From Ciona savignyi (Eukaryota; Chordata; Ascidiacea; Phlebobranchia; Cionidae), in NCBI GenBank assembly GCA_000149265.1, contig CH003387.1, forward strand, positions 310,154 to 374,153: 64,000 nucleotides of DNA, in the 5' to 3' direction. Below, one piece after another: positions 1 to 14,599 of this stretch (the first letter of the stretch is position 1; every line of letters begins with the position of its first letter). The notes below the pieces were generated by a model, which saw only the letters and a list, made by a program, of their open reading frames with translations, searched no databases and was not told where the DNA came from. A program made the translations under genes and the position numbers.

Positions 1-213
1 TTGGTCGGTTGTATCATTGGGCAAGGTACTTTACGGACATTGTCTGAACCCAGCAGATTAATTGGTTCCACCAAATTGAAGGAACGTGTCTATCATACAC
101 AACACACTGTAATAGCTCCGGTAACCCGACGATGGGTGGGAGGTAATCTGACGATTGCCCGTGTGTTAACCCCCTTGGTTTTACCACTCATAGGATAAAC
201 ATTACCATCCTAT
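1..213 (+). mobile_element. tRNA-headed SINE, 5'-truncated by window edge
   Basis: First of many copies of one SINE family here. The body reads through the shared blocks (tcggttgtgtc..., ggcaaggcac, cccagcggattaatggg, aatagctccggtaacccgac, gatctgacgattgcccgtg) and ends in the tail ggataaacatgaatatcctatcc. Full copies (e.g. 61746-62040) start with a tRNA-like head with A-box and B-box-like blocks, so the family is pol III tRNA-derived. This copy ends about 17 bases from the splice donor of the NUDT16-like exon at 230-371, i.e. in the following intron. Confidence 0.85.
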
Positions 214-229
214 CCACAACACTACAAAC

Positions 230-2608
<2,379 letters not shown>

Positions 2609-3214
2609 TGTTGCTGCGATTCAAATAAAGAAATAACAAAAATGATGGTGTACCAATATCAATTTTGGTTCACTACTTTTATAGATATCAAATACTTAGG
2701 TAGAAGCTTAGCCTTATTTAAGGAATGAGTTACCAGTACGTATATTGGTCATTATAATACCAACGATATTATCTTCATTGTTGCACAATGTTTACGTAAC
2801 TTCTATACACTTAAACCCGTTTAGTGCAGGTACATATTTAAATATAAGACGAAAAGACAATTATATAATTATATTCCTTATTTAAGTTTATTTTCTATAA
2901 AAAATCTAAGGCTTTATTTTTAGTGCTAGAAAAATATAGCTTATTTGTAATCTTACTATAAATCAGGTAAAACAGTAATTAACTTCGAGATGTTCTGTAA
3001 CCCGGGTTAAAGTGCTAACCAATCCTTTCAAAAACTAAAATTACCCGAAGGGAATTCCCTATCGCAATTTTATATTTTAGGTGCATTGATTGTCTCTTTA
3101 AATGCGGTTGGAAATAACACAATTATTATAGTTTGGTATATTTATTATTTCAACAGAGAAAAAAAGCAAATAATGGAATAGTGGTAAAGGCGTCAAAATA
3201 GAGGGAAACCAAAA

Positions 3215-3460
3215 GGCGTTAACACATGGGCAATAGTCAGATCGCCTCGCGCCCCTTGTCGGGTTACCGGAGATATTACAATATTTAGTGAATGATAGAC
3301 AAGTTCCTTCAATTTGTAGAGCCCATTAATCCGCTAGGTTCAGGCAATGTCTGTTAAAGGCCTTACCCAAAGACAACCGATTTGCTAGCGACCAGTTTCG
3401 AACCTGCAACCCTTCGGCTAAAAGACGAGGCACTAAACCACCACACTAATCTGTCGGACT
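3215..3460 (-). mobile_element. SINE, diverged full-length copy
   Basis: Reverse-oriented copy: tail side near 3215 (gttaacacatgggcaatagt), body block gtcgggttaccggagatatt, head side near 3390-3460 (gaccagtttcgaacctgcaa followed by the A-box region). More diverged than the copies at 12418 or 61746, so probably older. It lies between the NUDT16-like and receptor genes, both minus. Confidence 0.75.
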
Positions 3461-4559
3461 TCCTCCAACTTTCCTTAGGCTCAGCATCTTCTCTAGCATT
3501 GCGGAAAACGTATAACATCGTATAAGCAGATGTTTTCATTGCGTATATTTCGGATGTTGTTGTTGGTCTTTAAATCTTAGAAAATATTGAACGTTTTTAC
3601 TCCAAACTAAAGTTTTATGTGTGGTGTAAGTTTTGAGTAATACTGGCCAATATGTTGTTGATGAAATTGTATTTTAGTAGTAGATATTTACGTTTCTTGT
3701 ACGTAAAATAACATACGTCTATTGTACTTGTGCAGTAAAATTGTTCACGCTAAAAGAACCAATTACCATGTCATACGCAAGATAACCTACCTTCATTTCC
3801 AGAGATGGGAAAACGCGAGAGCCATGATCGTTTGTTTTTAAAGCGTAAACTATTTGGTCGTTAAGTTACATAAAATCTGATTTAATTTGTAGGGTTTTGA
3901 GTGACAGCCCATTTCATGTGGCCTTTTAGCATTAAAGAGATTTTGAAGAACATTTAATAGATTTTGATCCTGAATTAAGTAAAGGGTTAGTCCAATGTTC
4001 TCCATTAACTCCCGCTTTCGTTTTGTTTCGCTTGGTTTGTAATTAGCAAACATTTCCTTATAGACAAAATCCGCACACACCCATGCTATCGGGCGTTGTC
4101 TTCTTCCCGGTTCCGTATTGTATTATAGTAACCATCCCACCACACTGCGGAATTTGCCGGGAGTATTTCGGCCGTTTGGCTCATGTAAATTTAAGACACG
4201 ATTACAAAATCGCTTGTAGGACAACACTTCCTCAATTTAGGAGGTGTATCAGGCTGTTTGACGAACTATGTGTAGTAGGCCTAATATGGGAAAATCAATA
4301 TAATGCAATGCTGCAACCTGGTAACACGATCATGGACACGAAGTATCCTGATAATTGGTCGTATTTAATTGTTCCTAAAAATATCCAACATCAACTACTC
4401 CTATTAAGCACATTGCACTCTAAGTATTTCTCTGTGAACAAAGTGGAAATACATTGCAGCTCAATGACCCAATGATCGTTGTAGACAACTGCAGGTACAT
4501 TGTGTTTCGCACTGTTCACTGTGTTCACTTCTTTCTTGTTAGCCGTGTTTCCAGATGCT
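3461..4559. other. Intergenic / 3' region of receptor gene, no supported gene
   Basis: Two open frames (3850-4080 minus, 4083-4475 plus) show no recognisable domain. The 3' half of the minus one runs into a fragment (about 3886-3935, tagggttttgagtgacagcc) of the dispersed 465-bp repeat family seen at 7632, 8906, 16861 and 26368. Part of this stretch is probably the 3' UTR of the receptor ending at 4560. Confidence 0.4.
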
Positions 4560-7500
4560 TCAAACATCAGTTTTGGAAATCGTTGTGTCAAATGTGTCTT
4601 GGTTACGTAGAGGACGCATCTCCAACAGTTCAGGTGAATGGTTATCATGTTGCAGATCTGGTAGTAAGGTGATATTGGTTCTTACGTTGGCAGGTGATCT
4701 GGTCTGTTCCGCCAAACCTTCGTCTCTGTTGTCTTGTGCTTTGTCGGACTTGGACCTGGTTACGAATGAAACCGTCAACCGGGAGGATCGAAACCAACCG
4801 GGTTGGATCGAAACTAACCGGTAATTTAATAGTTGGATCCTTAGCAATGCATTTGGCGGACTTCACCGGAACCGAGTAGATTAATGGGTTTAACTAAAAT
4901 ATGGGAAGTCTTAATTCTATTAAAAACACTCATATAGCTCTTTAAGCACGAAGTAATCCGACAATTGCCACTTTTCAGTTTTTTCATGCATGAAGCTAAT
5001 GCAGGTCCTATTAGAAATACCCAAGTCACCTTTGGTTCAAAATTATCCGGTTCCCTTTGTCCGCTGTGATGCTTCTGAACTTGCAGCACTTCACCATATG
5101 TAGTTGTTCCCTGGGGAGACAGAAATACTTTGTACACTTCACAAATTGATGATGTTCACAAAGTATTGCAAAATCTAGATTGTGCGTGAACCAAGAGTGT
5201 TCCTGTCCATGAAAACGCTTCTGATACTTTTATTCAATATAAACGTTCATTTCAATGTTTAGATGCAAATGGCACACATGCGACCGTTTCATTACAGAAT
5301 TTTACCGTGCTACATGGTTTTAGAGTAACAAATGTGCCACACTTTAATACCTTAAAAGAACGTACTTATATTGCCCTTTACATATTGGGACGCTCCGGAA
5401 TGGTACTTTATTCAATTGAAAAATCGAAATTCGAAACGTCTAAATATGATAAGAATTGTATTTTCCGCGTTTTCTCCGATATTAAAAAAAATCCCACACA
5501 AAATGCTATTAAGTAAAGTTCTTAGTTTCCTTTCTCAAAGATAAACATATTTTACCTGAATCTTGTGTTGAGCCAAGCATAAAGTATTGGGTTGATGCAA
5601 CTGTTGAAGGTGGCCAAGCAGATAGAGATCAGGTTTACTTCATATGTGTGGAGATTCTTTCTCATTGCGTCATTTCCGAGCGTGAACGCGTGGATGACGG
5701 AGATCACGTGATTAGGGAACCAGCAAATCACAAAGGCGGTGATCACAGCGAAAACTAGAAAAACAAAAAAACGAAAATTTGAACCACGAATGAAACAAAT
5801 AAAAAAATGCACTGTAGTTATCTTATTAAAAAAATCGTGCAACGTATGTTTCTGCAAGCAGAAACTAATTGGTTCCCGAGTTACTAATCCAAACATAGTA
5901 TGAATATCCATGTTTTATAAATAAAATATTTAAGATATGAATATAATATTTTAACGGATTTCTTGTGGTGCGGTTTGTAGGGTCCTTTTGGCCCTTTCAT
6001 AGTTTATTTTATTCACCTACAACTTTCCTTTCTATAAAAAGTAAATAATTTTTAACAGTTTTGAAATATCGGCTGTTATAGAATAACCAGTGCCGAAATA
6101 TTCGCAAAGCGGCTGCCGTGCTTATATTTTTGGGTCTCACGGAAATTTCCCTGACGCAATATATCTAGAATTTGCCACTGTAGTTCCAAACCATATAAGC
6201 TAACACCACCAGAAGATTTAACTCGATTGGACATTTTCTTATTATATATAGCGTAACTGTGACCGATCACTAGTTTCATTTGAATTTATTAAATGGAGAT
6301 TTCTTGAAAAAGGGTTAAACATATGTTTGGGGCATACGCAGGGCCGGTTTTAGGCCGATTTGACCGATTAGATCAAATTGGGCCCCGCACCTTGAAAGGG
6401 CCCCGCGCTAGCGGTGGTCTTTCTGTATTACGAGGTTTAAAATACTACTGAAACGTAAAATAAAAAGTGAAATAATATTCTTTCTCATAATATCAATTTG
6501 TTATGTATCGTAACTAAGTCAAATTTATATTTCTGTGTCTGCCGTCATAATGAATATGGTTGCTAAACAATATATATTATATGTTTGGAAGTAAAACAAT
6601 ACCGGTATATCGTAAATAAGCATCCACATTACCTTAAATTTGTTTTATAGCATGTATTAAATGTATATTTTTGTAGTTTGTATGTACTGGTATGTATTTT
6701 ATGATATATAAACACGCATAATTTGTGCTATGAAGAGTAGGGGCCCCGCCATCACATTTCTAATTGGGCCCCGCGGTTTCTAGCACCGGGCCTGGGCATA
6801 CACATCTTTTTGGTTTGTATTTTCTATATATATTTATATTAGTTTTGTGTATCTACCTTATTTATACGCGTAACAAGATTGTATTTATGATTGGTTATAG
6901 GTCCATTCCTATTTTGGGGGAATTCCCGGGATACACTATGGCCAGTTAGGATTTCTGAAAGTTTCAACCTGATAGAATAACGCATTTTTATGACCTGGCG
7001 ACGGGACATGCATTTCACCAGCGTTACGCAGAATTAAATATAGCAAAATCAAAATATGTTCCCTTCGGAATTATAAGGATCCATAAGGATGATTGCACAG
7101 TTTTGATAGCTGAAGTAAATGCTCCCCAGGTTACCAATCAAATATGTAATACACGTAAATAACCTTTTTCTTTAAACTTTAAATGTGTTTTATATTAGTA
7201 TGATGACAGAGTCACTCGTGCTTTTTTCCTATTCACTGGGATAAATGTTAATATTCTTTCCAGATAACAACGCATGTTGAACCACGCATGAGTCCGTCCA
7301 AGTCCACATCGAACCGAATATTAAACGGAATTTTATTTAATAAATCGAGAAAATTTATAAGTAGTGTCGGGCACGATTTTAATTTAATCACCAATCAATA
7401 TATTTTAATGATTAACAAGTATAGCCTCAAACCACAGTCAGATATTGAACTAAAATTGACAAAAATCAATTTAAATTCAATGTTAAATCCCCATTACAAG

Positions 7501-10500
7501 GAAGCCATGATAAGGAGCGTATTGAAACAGCTTATGTTTGCCAAACGATTGTAACTGCTCTATTGCACAATATGTCATGAAGCGATCCATTAGATACGAC
7601 GGGATTAGACATATTTAAAATAGATTGCTATAGATGGCGTATAACCAATTAAGACCTCTATGAACGGCAGGATGTGACGAGTGGTACCCTCCATGAGTCA
7701 TTGTTTTTAAACGAGTGTTTTGCTGAGTAACAATGGTGGTGATTCCCCAATGTTTGTTTGGTTGAAAGCAGCATGTGCTAGGCTGCGCGCCGGTGTTCTC
7801 GTTTAGCTGTAAAGTTTTGTAATCGTGGAGCAGTGCTTTGTAAAATAAAGGTGTTGATTGTGCATCTGCTAGCTGTTTGTTGGAAAAAAAGTTGCCGATG
7901 TACGAGGGGGTATGGGCTCAAAATTTTTAAACAAAATTTTGTAGGGTTTTGAGTTTAGGTTGCAGATCCAAGCTTCAATTTTAAATTGTGAAAAAATCTA
8001 AGACTTCCTATGTCAGGATTTTGAGTGACAGTCGTTTTTGTGAGGTCAGTTTGCATTGGAGAGATAGGGAGAATAATTAGTTGAACGCCTCCTAAATGAA
8101 AAACTGGCCATTTTGAATTTTTTGCCAAAATCTCCAAATTTATAGAAATTTGAGTGTGGATAAATGTTACTAGTCAACTGTTTGTCTAAAATCTTACACT
8201 TAATTACTTATGCTAATTAGCAAAGTAATTAATTAGTCATTTTTCCTCATTTTTGGTCATTTGCACTCCGGTAGAGGGTCGTTGGGATATTTTTTCAAGA
8301 ACTTAACTTCGAATGGCTTTTATAACTACCAGACAATCTTTCGATACAGGCTGTTAATTCGATTTGTGATATCGGACTGGAAAATGCACTCCTCTTGGTA
8401 TCCACATGTGTACCTTTTTTTCATATTTTTCAATTTTTGGGCAGGTGTGAAGGCCTAGATGTGTTGTTGGACACCTATGCATACAGAAGATATAAAAACT
8501 TACCAATCCTAACCATCCTTGATTGTCAAATATTGGTGAAAGAACTGGAGGCGGACAAAATGTGGTCACACGAGGCTCAAAGGTGGCATTGGGTGTGTTT
8601 TTTTACTCAAAAACAACAATTTGTACCCTGGTTATGGACTTTAAACCTTTCAAATTACAGTGAAAAAATGTGCTGAAACTTGTGAAACATCAAGCAGTGA
8701 ATTTTAATGTGTACGAAGAGTTTCAGTCATCACCAGTGACACTGTCGCCAAATGAAATCTACAGAATGACCACCCTTCAGTCGAAGGCCTGTAATAGCCG
8801 AAGCAGTCAACAGAAACGGTTAAAATTTGGACAGGAGTCTCACAGCATGACCTCTACTAGTAAGTTCGGACAGTTTAAACCAAACTGGAACGGTCACAGT
8901 TTCCAAGATGGCGTATAACCAATTAAGACCTCTATGAACGGCAGGATGTGACGAGTGGTACCCTCCATGAGTCATTGTTTTTAAACGAGTGTTTTGCTGA
9001 GTAACAATGGTGGTGATTCCCCAATGTTTGTTTGGTTGAAAGCAGCATGTGCTAGGCTGCGCGCCGGTGTTCTCGTTTAGCTGTAAAGTTTTGTAATCGT
9101 GGAGCAGTGCTTTGTAAAATAAAGGTGTTGATTGTGCATCTGCTAGCTGTTTGTTGGAAAAAAAGTTGCCGATGTACGAGGGGGTATGGGCTCAAAATTT
9201 TTAAACAAAATTTTGTAGGGTTTTGAGTTTAGGTTGCAGATCCAAGCTTCAATTTTAAATTGTGAAAAAATCTAAGACTTCCTATGTCAGGATTTTGAGT
9301 GACAGTCGTTTTTGTGAGGTCAGTTTGCATTGGAGAGATAGGGAGAATAATTAGTTGAACGCCTCCTAAACAGTATAATTCACATCATATCACAATCGAG
9401 TTGCTGGGACTATTACAGTGTGTGCATAATTAGACGGGACTTTTAGTTAAAACGACCCATTAGATACCATTGGGTTGGATCAATGTAATGTGACTTACTC
9501 ATGTGCACAGTTTAGATCACATACCCATAGTTAAGTTGCTGGAGCTATTACCGTGTTTGAATTAAATAAGAAATATGTGAATATTTCCTATGAATGACTG
9601 AATAAATACCACAAATTTGTAAATAGTGAGTAGTTTAGAAGACTGGCAAGGGCTTTATATACTCTAAATAAATTTATTTTAATGAAATACTTACGACGAT
9701 ATATTGTCGTATTAGGTCAAACCAATCTACTTACGGGACATGAATATCTCATTAATTTTACATAAGGTTACACATTTGCATGAATTGATTTCGGATCGCA
9801 TTCAAAATCAAAGCAAAATGTTTTGCAAATATCAATCTAAGTAGCCTACATGCTTTATATCAAAGATATCTATTGCTAATTTGGTTTTCGGCAATGCAGC
9901 TTTCCATGTTCAATTGGTGGAACCGAGTGTTCGCAATGCAATTCAATGCAATTTAAGTTCAAATGGCGAATAGTATACGAAATGCTGTTGCAAATGAAGA
10001 AGTGCTCACTCTTTTCTAAAATCTCCCTTTATTTCCTCTTTGAATCGGTTATATATGGTGTCCATCTTTAATTTTGAAGGAAATATTTAGAAACTTAACC
10101 CCACTAATTGAACCCATGATCAGGCTGTTTAAGAACTAAAAACAGCAGAAAGATAATCCAAGTCAGTTATATGTTATCCGATATCATGAGGACTAGAAGG
10201 GGCGTTTACCGTAGCGTTTTCAAGGAATTGAAAGAAGTGGTAACAAAATCGGGAAATACCTATAGCATAAAATCAAGACACTTTAATTGTGTGAATCCTC
10301 CAAAACATAAAATCCACTGGTATTTATAAATATATTTTCATCGGGTGTATGGAACAGTTGGGCAGTAAAAACGCAAATACCCCCTTTAACCGGAAATGTA
10401 GAATCGGGTGAAAATGTTTAAAGATGCCATCTAGTAGTATGTATTCGACGTGCATTGGAAGTTTTTAAATATTCACAATGGAACGATTTTAGAGTAACTC

Positions 10501-13500
10501 GAAAATATAAAAGGACGCCTTTTTAGGTATTTTTTAATTCGGATAGCCCGGATTATTAGCCAATAACTTGGAAGTAGATCCGACAATGTTCTTCAAACTT
10601 TAAAGGGAGATCCCCGAAAATGATATATTTAAACACAGTAACAGCACACCGTTGTTACGAAGTTCGACAGAAAATTTAAAAACCAAAAACGTTGTTGTAA
10701 CTGCAATCATTTACCAATAAAAGTCAGTCACCAAAACCTTTTATTCTAACTTTTATTGTTTTTAAGCAACAAACAAACTTTTTTACAGAAAATGTTTGTC
10801 AAGATGAGCTTAGTAACGCTAACAGCCAACAGAAACAAAACATTCACAAACATGATGTCTATGAGGAAGCTCACCTGTAATCGTAACTGTCATCTGCATC
10901 GGTGACGTAACAGAAACCTGGTTCCGCGTATGACGTAGTCGCAAGATGACCAACACGTAAGACACGATTATGACGCACAATGGGATGAGAAAGCCGAGCA
11001 GAACACGACTTCCATAGAAGACACGTTCCCACCAAAAGTCTTTCGTCACCGGGAATCTCCAACTGTGAACATAATATTTTAAATGACCTTTAAACCATTT
11101 AAAATCGTCATTGCTGTGTATAGGATGAATTCTCATGATTATCTATACTAAAGTGGTTAGACGTTGTAACACCCAGGAATCGTCAGATTACTTCGTTCCT
11201 CCATTCAGCTGTGCAATGTGCTGCATGTTAAAGACATTGCTGTAATATTTGTTAAATGCTTTAGTACAAATTGAGCATTATGTCTGCTTTTGGTCACCCA
11301 TGGGTTGGTTTCGAATCCGCCATCTCTCGAGTGACGGCAGGGCACGTTACCACCAAGCTACCTCACCAGACAATATGTAATGTTTTGCTTCGGAACACCA
11401 GGTAATTTCAACCACTTCATATGAACTAAACTATGTCCAGTGTAACCCACACCAACAAAATAAGTATTTCCATACTTACACACACATTGTGACGTTTTCA
11501 TTCATCATTTGTTTAGTCACAGTTCTTCTAAACCAGGATAGTGACGAAATAACTAGAGATATAACCCATATTATGACGCACGCCCATTTAGCAGCCAAAA
11601 CATCCCCGGTACTGGTGGACGGGCGTCGTCTGCGGACAGTTTTACACCTGGAACGATTTTGGTGCATTAGGAAGAATGCCTTATGGCAATGTTTGCTATA
11701 AAGTTTATTTTAGTCTATTTCTACGCCATTCAAACGAAATTGGACATGTTTGGCGTAATAAACATTCGTTAATGAACATAACTTATGCTCGCAATCGAAA
11801 AAAAAATATTCTAAATGTGTCGTATCTGAAACAACAAGTCATAGCATCTTTGACGCTTTTAATCTTCCACCGACCTATTCACAGCCATGGCTGCCAAGAA
11901 CAAGACCGACGCGTTCAAATTGATGATGGTGAGGACACTAGTGAGTCTGCACATGAAGAGTCCGAAGATCCACTGCATCCTGTTTATCTGCTCCACCGTC
12001 CAGAATATAAGTCCTCCGGAGAAGAGGAAGTCAGCAACGGAGAGGTTGACGATGAAAACATCTGAGAAGAATTTCAATGATTGGCTGAAGATTGATTATT
12101 TGCTATTTGAACTTCTGGGTTCTGGCAGTAGAAAGGGCCGATTATAAAATATTCTTTGTTTATATGTCAGATTATCCTAACAAAGATAAAGTGCATCGGC
12201 GGAAATGTCTGGCTTCACGGCCTAATTGCCGGAACTATCGCAATGTGTTAAAACTTAAAGGTTCGATTACTGATTACTGCGCAAACTGTTTATTGAACTT
12301 GAATCCTTTAAACCTAAGTAGCTTATCAAATGCATGCTATATATCGCTTGTCCATTCTTAACCAGTAGACACGGTAGAGTTGGAAATAGCACGGTCCAGG
12401 GGACCAGCAACATGTATGGATAGGATAGGATAGGATATTCATGTTTATCCCCGTGAATGGGAAAACCCCAGGGGTTATCACACGGGCAATCGTCAGATCA
12501 CCTCGCGCCCATCGTCGGGTTACCGGAGCTATTGCAGTGTGTTGTATGTGATAGACACGTTCCTTCAATTTAGTAGAACCCATTAATCCGCTGGGTTCAG
12601 GCAATGTCCGTAAAGTGCCTTGCCCAAGGACACAACCGACTAGCTAGCGACCAGTTTCGCACCTGCAACCTTTCGATTGAGAGGCGACGCACTTAACCGC
12701 TAGACCATCGGGCCGGACCAATGGAAGGTCATATGCCCGAATGGTTAGAGCGAACAATACATATACAGCTTTCAATACAAAGGTCTTAAACACGACATCA
12801 TCGTACCGAAATTAAGGATGGTGAAATAAATAAAAACGTTACTAGTTGCACTTGGACCCGTACCTTTACATGTGACAGGCTCACTACCTAACGAGCATAA
12901 TGCGAAATTGAATTTACATTCATAAAAATAATGTAATGAAAAATCACACGGGTCGTCTTGATTGGTATTCAATGATTATTGATGTCGTTTAGTCGTAAAA
13001 ATTAAGCCACGTTACTGATCAGATTTACGTGTTTAACGATTGAATTAACTGAATCAATAGTTTAATCTTTTGATCCTTTCCTTTAAAGCTAAAACTTTAG
13101 ATTTCATGATATCATCAACAACCTTAACGAGGTGGGTCAGTTATATCTTTTACATACCAAATCTTAAAATATACAATTAGAAAGCGTTAACATAGTCGAT
13201 CGTATCCTGACATGGAAGACTAGATTCTTGACTGATGTGTCAATTCATACATTGTTAAACTTGTAAACATACAGGTTGGCAAGACAAGTAATAATATATG
13301 AATCCATTTTTGGGTAAAGACACATATTTTTTTATTTAAATTTTATCTTTTATTTCGTCAAACGCGTTAACTTCAATGTCTTTTTCGCCCAACTATAGTG
13401 AGAAAGAGTATTTAATTCAGAATAAACTTTATTACAAAAATACACCATCATTGAAAAATTATGGTATAACTCCGGAAAATTTCCTAGATTGGTGAAATAC

Positions 13501-14560
13501 TAATTAATCTGATCAGCATTTTATTTTCCAGCGATTATACCTCCCAAACTAATTACCCAAATTTAACTTAGTTGTGTTTAATGTTAATCTACTTAGTAAA
13601 TAAAGGTACACATTGGTTATTTACTTAAATAGCTCAAATTTTGCAAGTATAATTTCTATCAAACTGCCTTCGTCCGAAATCACCAAGCAGAAATTATCAA
13701 ACGGATTGATAAAAAATTGTGTCAACCCCGTGTTAACCACTAGTTTTTTAAAACCCATTGTGTTTGTACGCTATATGTTTCTGCGTGCAGAAACGACCGG
13801 GCTTCCTGGTTACCTTATTATTTTGGTATCACCATAGAATTAAGGTTGCGGCAAACTATTGGAGTTTTAGAAATTGAAGGGAATCCATAAATATATCGAA
13901 ACTTACAGACCCTCCTTGCACGAGTATGTATGTATATATACATTTAGAGGTAGCCTATAGTAAAAAAATGCGTTCTACAAATGGTAGTGGTTGACACCTA
14001 GATGACGCTCTCTAGTTTGAAGAATATTGTGTCCAACCTGTTGGCGACTTGAGTTTTGGTACAGACATCATCACAAAGATGACGCTGCCGTTCCCGATTG
14101 TCCCCAACACGAACACGACAATAGTTACAACCGCGAACGTAACGCGAGCATATTCTGGAACATCGGATTAAAAGTTTAAAATGTCGATGATATTAACACA
14201 AATGTCAAAACAAATATAAATAAAAATTAAAACCGACAGCGGATATACTTTAGTGTGCGTTGTATTTATCCAATATTAAAGGAGGTTATAACAGGGTGCT
14301 GATCGGGCTAGTGACACGGTATCATTATATTTTGTATATTTGCCATATGTAATTATCTTAAGATAACGAAACACTAAAGTTAAATTTAGTTTAATTAAAC
14401 TTGAAATTCAGTCCACTTCACAAAGTTTGTACAAATCCACGCTTCAATTGTCCCCATATTTTGATGATTCACCTGGGACAAGTGTGTCGTATCCCTCAGT
14501 TGTCTCGTTGGCAAGGTTGCTTGCTGCTGTAGACGAATTAGTTTCTTGGAAGTTTTCCAT
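4560..14560 (-). CDS. RXFP3-like: Relaxin-3-receptor-like (RXFP3/4-type) class A GPCR, complete
   Basis: Seven exons with consistent phase, about 380 aa: 14473-14560, 14038-14154, 11875-12061, 11480-11647, 10875-11062, 5556-5754, 4560-4755. The N-terminus (MENFQETNSSTAAS...) has two N-glycosylation sequons, NSS and NET. TM1 has GNGS; TM2 has NLSVADF; TM3 starts at a Cys (MCRLTSVLTIINLNAS). The DRY box reads NRC. ECL2 has the partner Cys followed by VWRFP; TM5 has VLLGFLIPLCVIIVSY; TM6 has CWFPNH; TM7 has NSCINPILY. These blocks align best with RXFP3 as I recall it (CLVRFP, KVLLGFVLPLG, CWLPNQ, NSCLNPVLY). Expected role: plasma-membrane Gi-coupled receptor for a relaxin/insulin-like peptide (family inference). 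The cytoplasmic tail ends SKTDV, a class I PDZ-ligand pattern. A 5.1-kb intron separates TM5 from TM6 and is full of repeats. Confidence 0.9.
6331..6802. mobile_element. hAT-type MITE in receptor intron
   Basis: Element 6339-6794 (456 bp) begins cagggccggttttaggc and ends gcaccgggcctg, an imperfect inverted repeat of hAT type (CAGGGCC...). It is flanked by an 8-bp duplication, ggcatacg on the left and ggcataca on the right (7 of 8). Further inside, GGGCCCCG blocks occur near both ends. No coding capacity. It lies in the intron between receptor exons 5556-5754 and 10875-11062. Confidence 0.85.
7632..8096 (+). repeat. 465-bp dispersed repeat, copy A
   Basis: Begins agatggcgtataaccaatta and ends gttgaacgcctcctaaa. 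It appears identical base for base to copy B (8906-9370), 1,274 bases downstream in the same orientation. Related diverged copies: 26368-26832 (+), 16861-17245 (-), and fragments near 3886 and 20596. Its edges are the same in A, B and the 26368 copy, so it is a defined element and not just a local duplication. No TG...CA ends or inverted termini were seen. Confidence 0.85.
8097..8905. other. 809-bp spacer between identical 465-bp direct repeats
   Basis: Open frames 8395-8676 and 8670-8918 (plus) are short and lack known motifs; the second runs into copy B. The arrangement direct repeat-spacer-identical direct repeat resembles a small non-autonomous LTR-like unit or a recent tandem duplication of a 1,274-bp segment. 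No target duplication was found. Confidence 0.4.
8906..9370 (+). repeat. 465-bp dispersed repeat, copy B
   Basis: Second copy of the unit at 7632-8096, apparently without a single substitution or indel (offset exactly 1,274). Flanks differ from those of copy A (left ttcca, right cagtataattc). Confidence 0.85.
9371..10874. other. Receptor intron remainder, AT-rich
   Basis: No gene, RNA gene or clear repeat was recognised. Part of the large intron between TM5 and TM6 exons of the receptor. Confidence 0.4.
11283..11370 (-). repeat. Second tRNA-like SINE head or tRNA relic
   Basis: On the minus strand this reads ctggtgaggtagcttggtgg (A-box-like), then ggattcgaaacc (B-box-like), about 45 bases apart. 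It differs from the abundant SINE family. It is probably a relic of another tRNA-derived SINE in a receptor intron; no cloverleaf good enough for a functional tRNA was recognised. Confidence 0.4.
12418..12718 (-). mobile_element. SINE, full-length
   Basis: Reverse copy with (ggata)n tail at 12418-12435, body, and tRNA-like head ending near 12718 (cgcacttaaccgctagacca, tcgggccggacc). Inserted in the receptor intron between exons 11875-12061 and 14038-14154. Confidence 0.9.
12870..13085 (-). repeat. Dispersed repeat, 'empty-site' paralogue of the LTR element target
   Basis: Its reverse complement matches the sequence flanking the LTR retrotransposon at 27750-27779 and 31986-32150 (e.g. cagttaattcaatcgttaaa and gtaacgtggcttaatttt in both). 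Here the two flanks are joined without the 4.2-kb element: aaaggatcaaaagattaaac corresponds to the left flank, one copy of GATT, then the right flank. This supports 27780-31985 as an insertion. The repeat family itself is unidentified. Confidence 0.7.
13086..14037. other. Receptor intron, mostly unique AT-rich DNA
   Basis: Contains a stretch near 13775-13810 with tttctgcgtgcagaaac, a near-palindrome that recurs near 5848, 19595, 19743, 24528 and 59597. Near 13990-14020 (minus) it carries the agagagcgtc...tgtcaacca block shared with repeats at 19474 and 24408. No exon was found. Confidence 0.4.
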
Positions 14561-14599
14561 TTAAAATACTTTGCATACACACAAGATCTATGACATAAA

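Noticed and set aside
4083-4475. 130-aa plus-strand frame
   Set aside because: No recognisable domain, antisense to the receptor's 3' region, composition not clearly coding.
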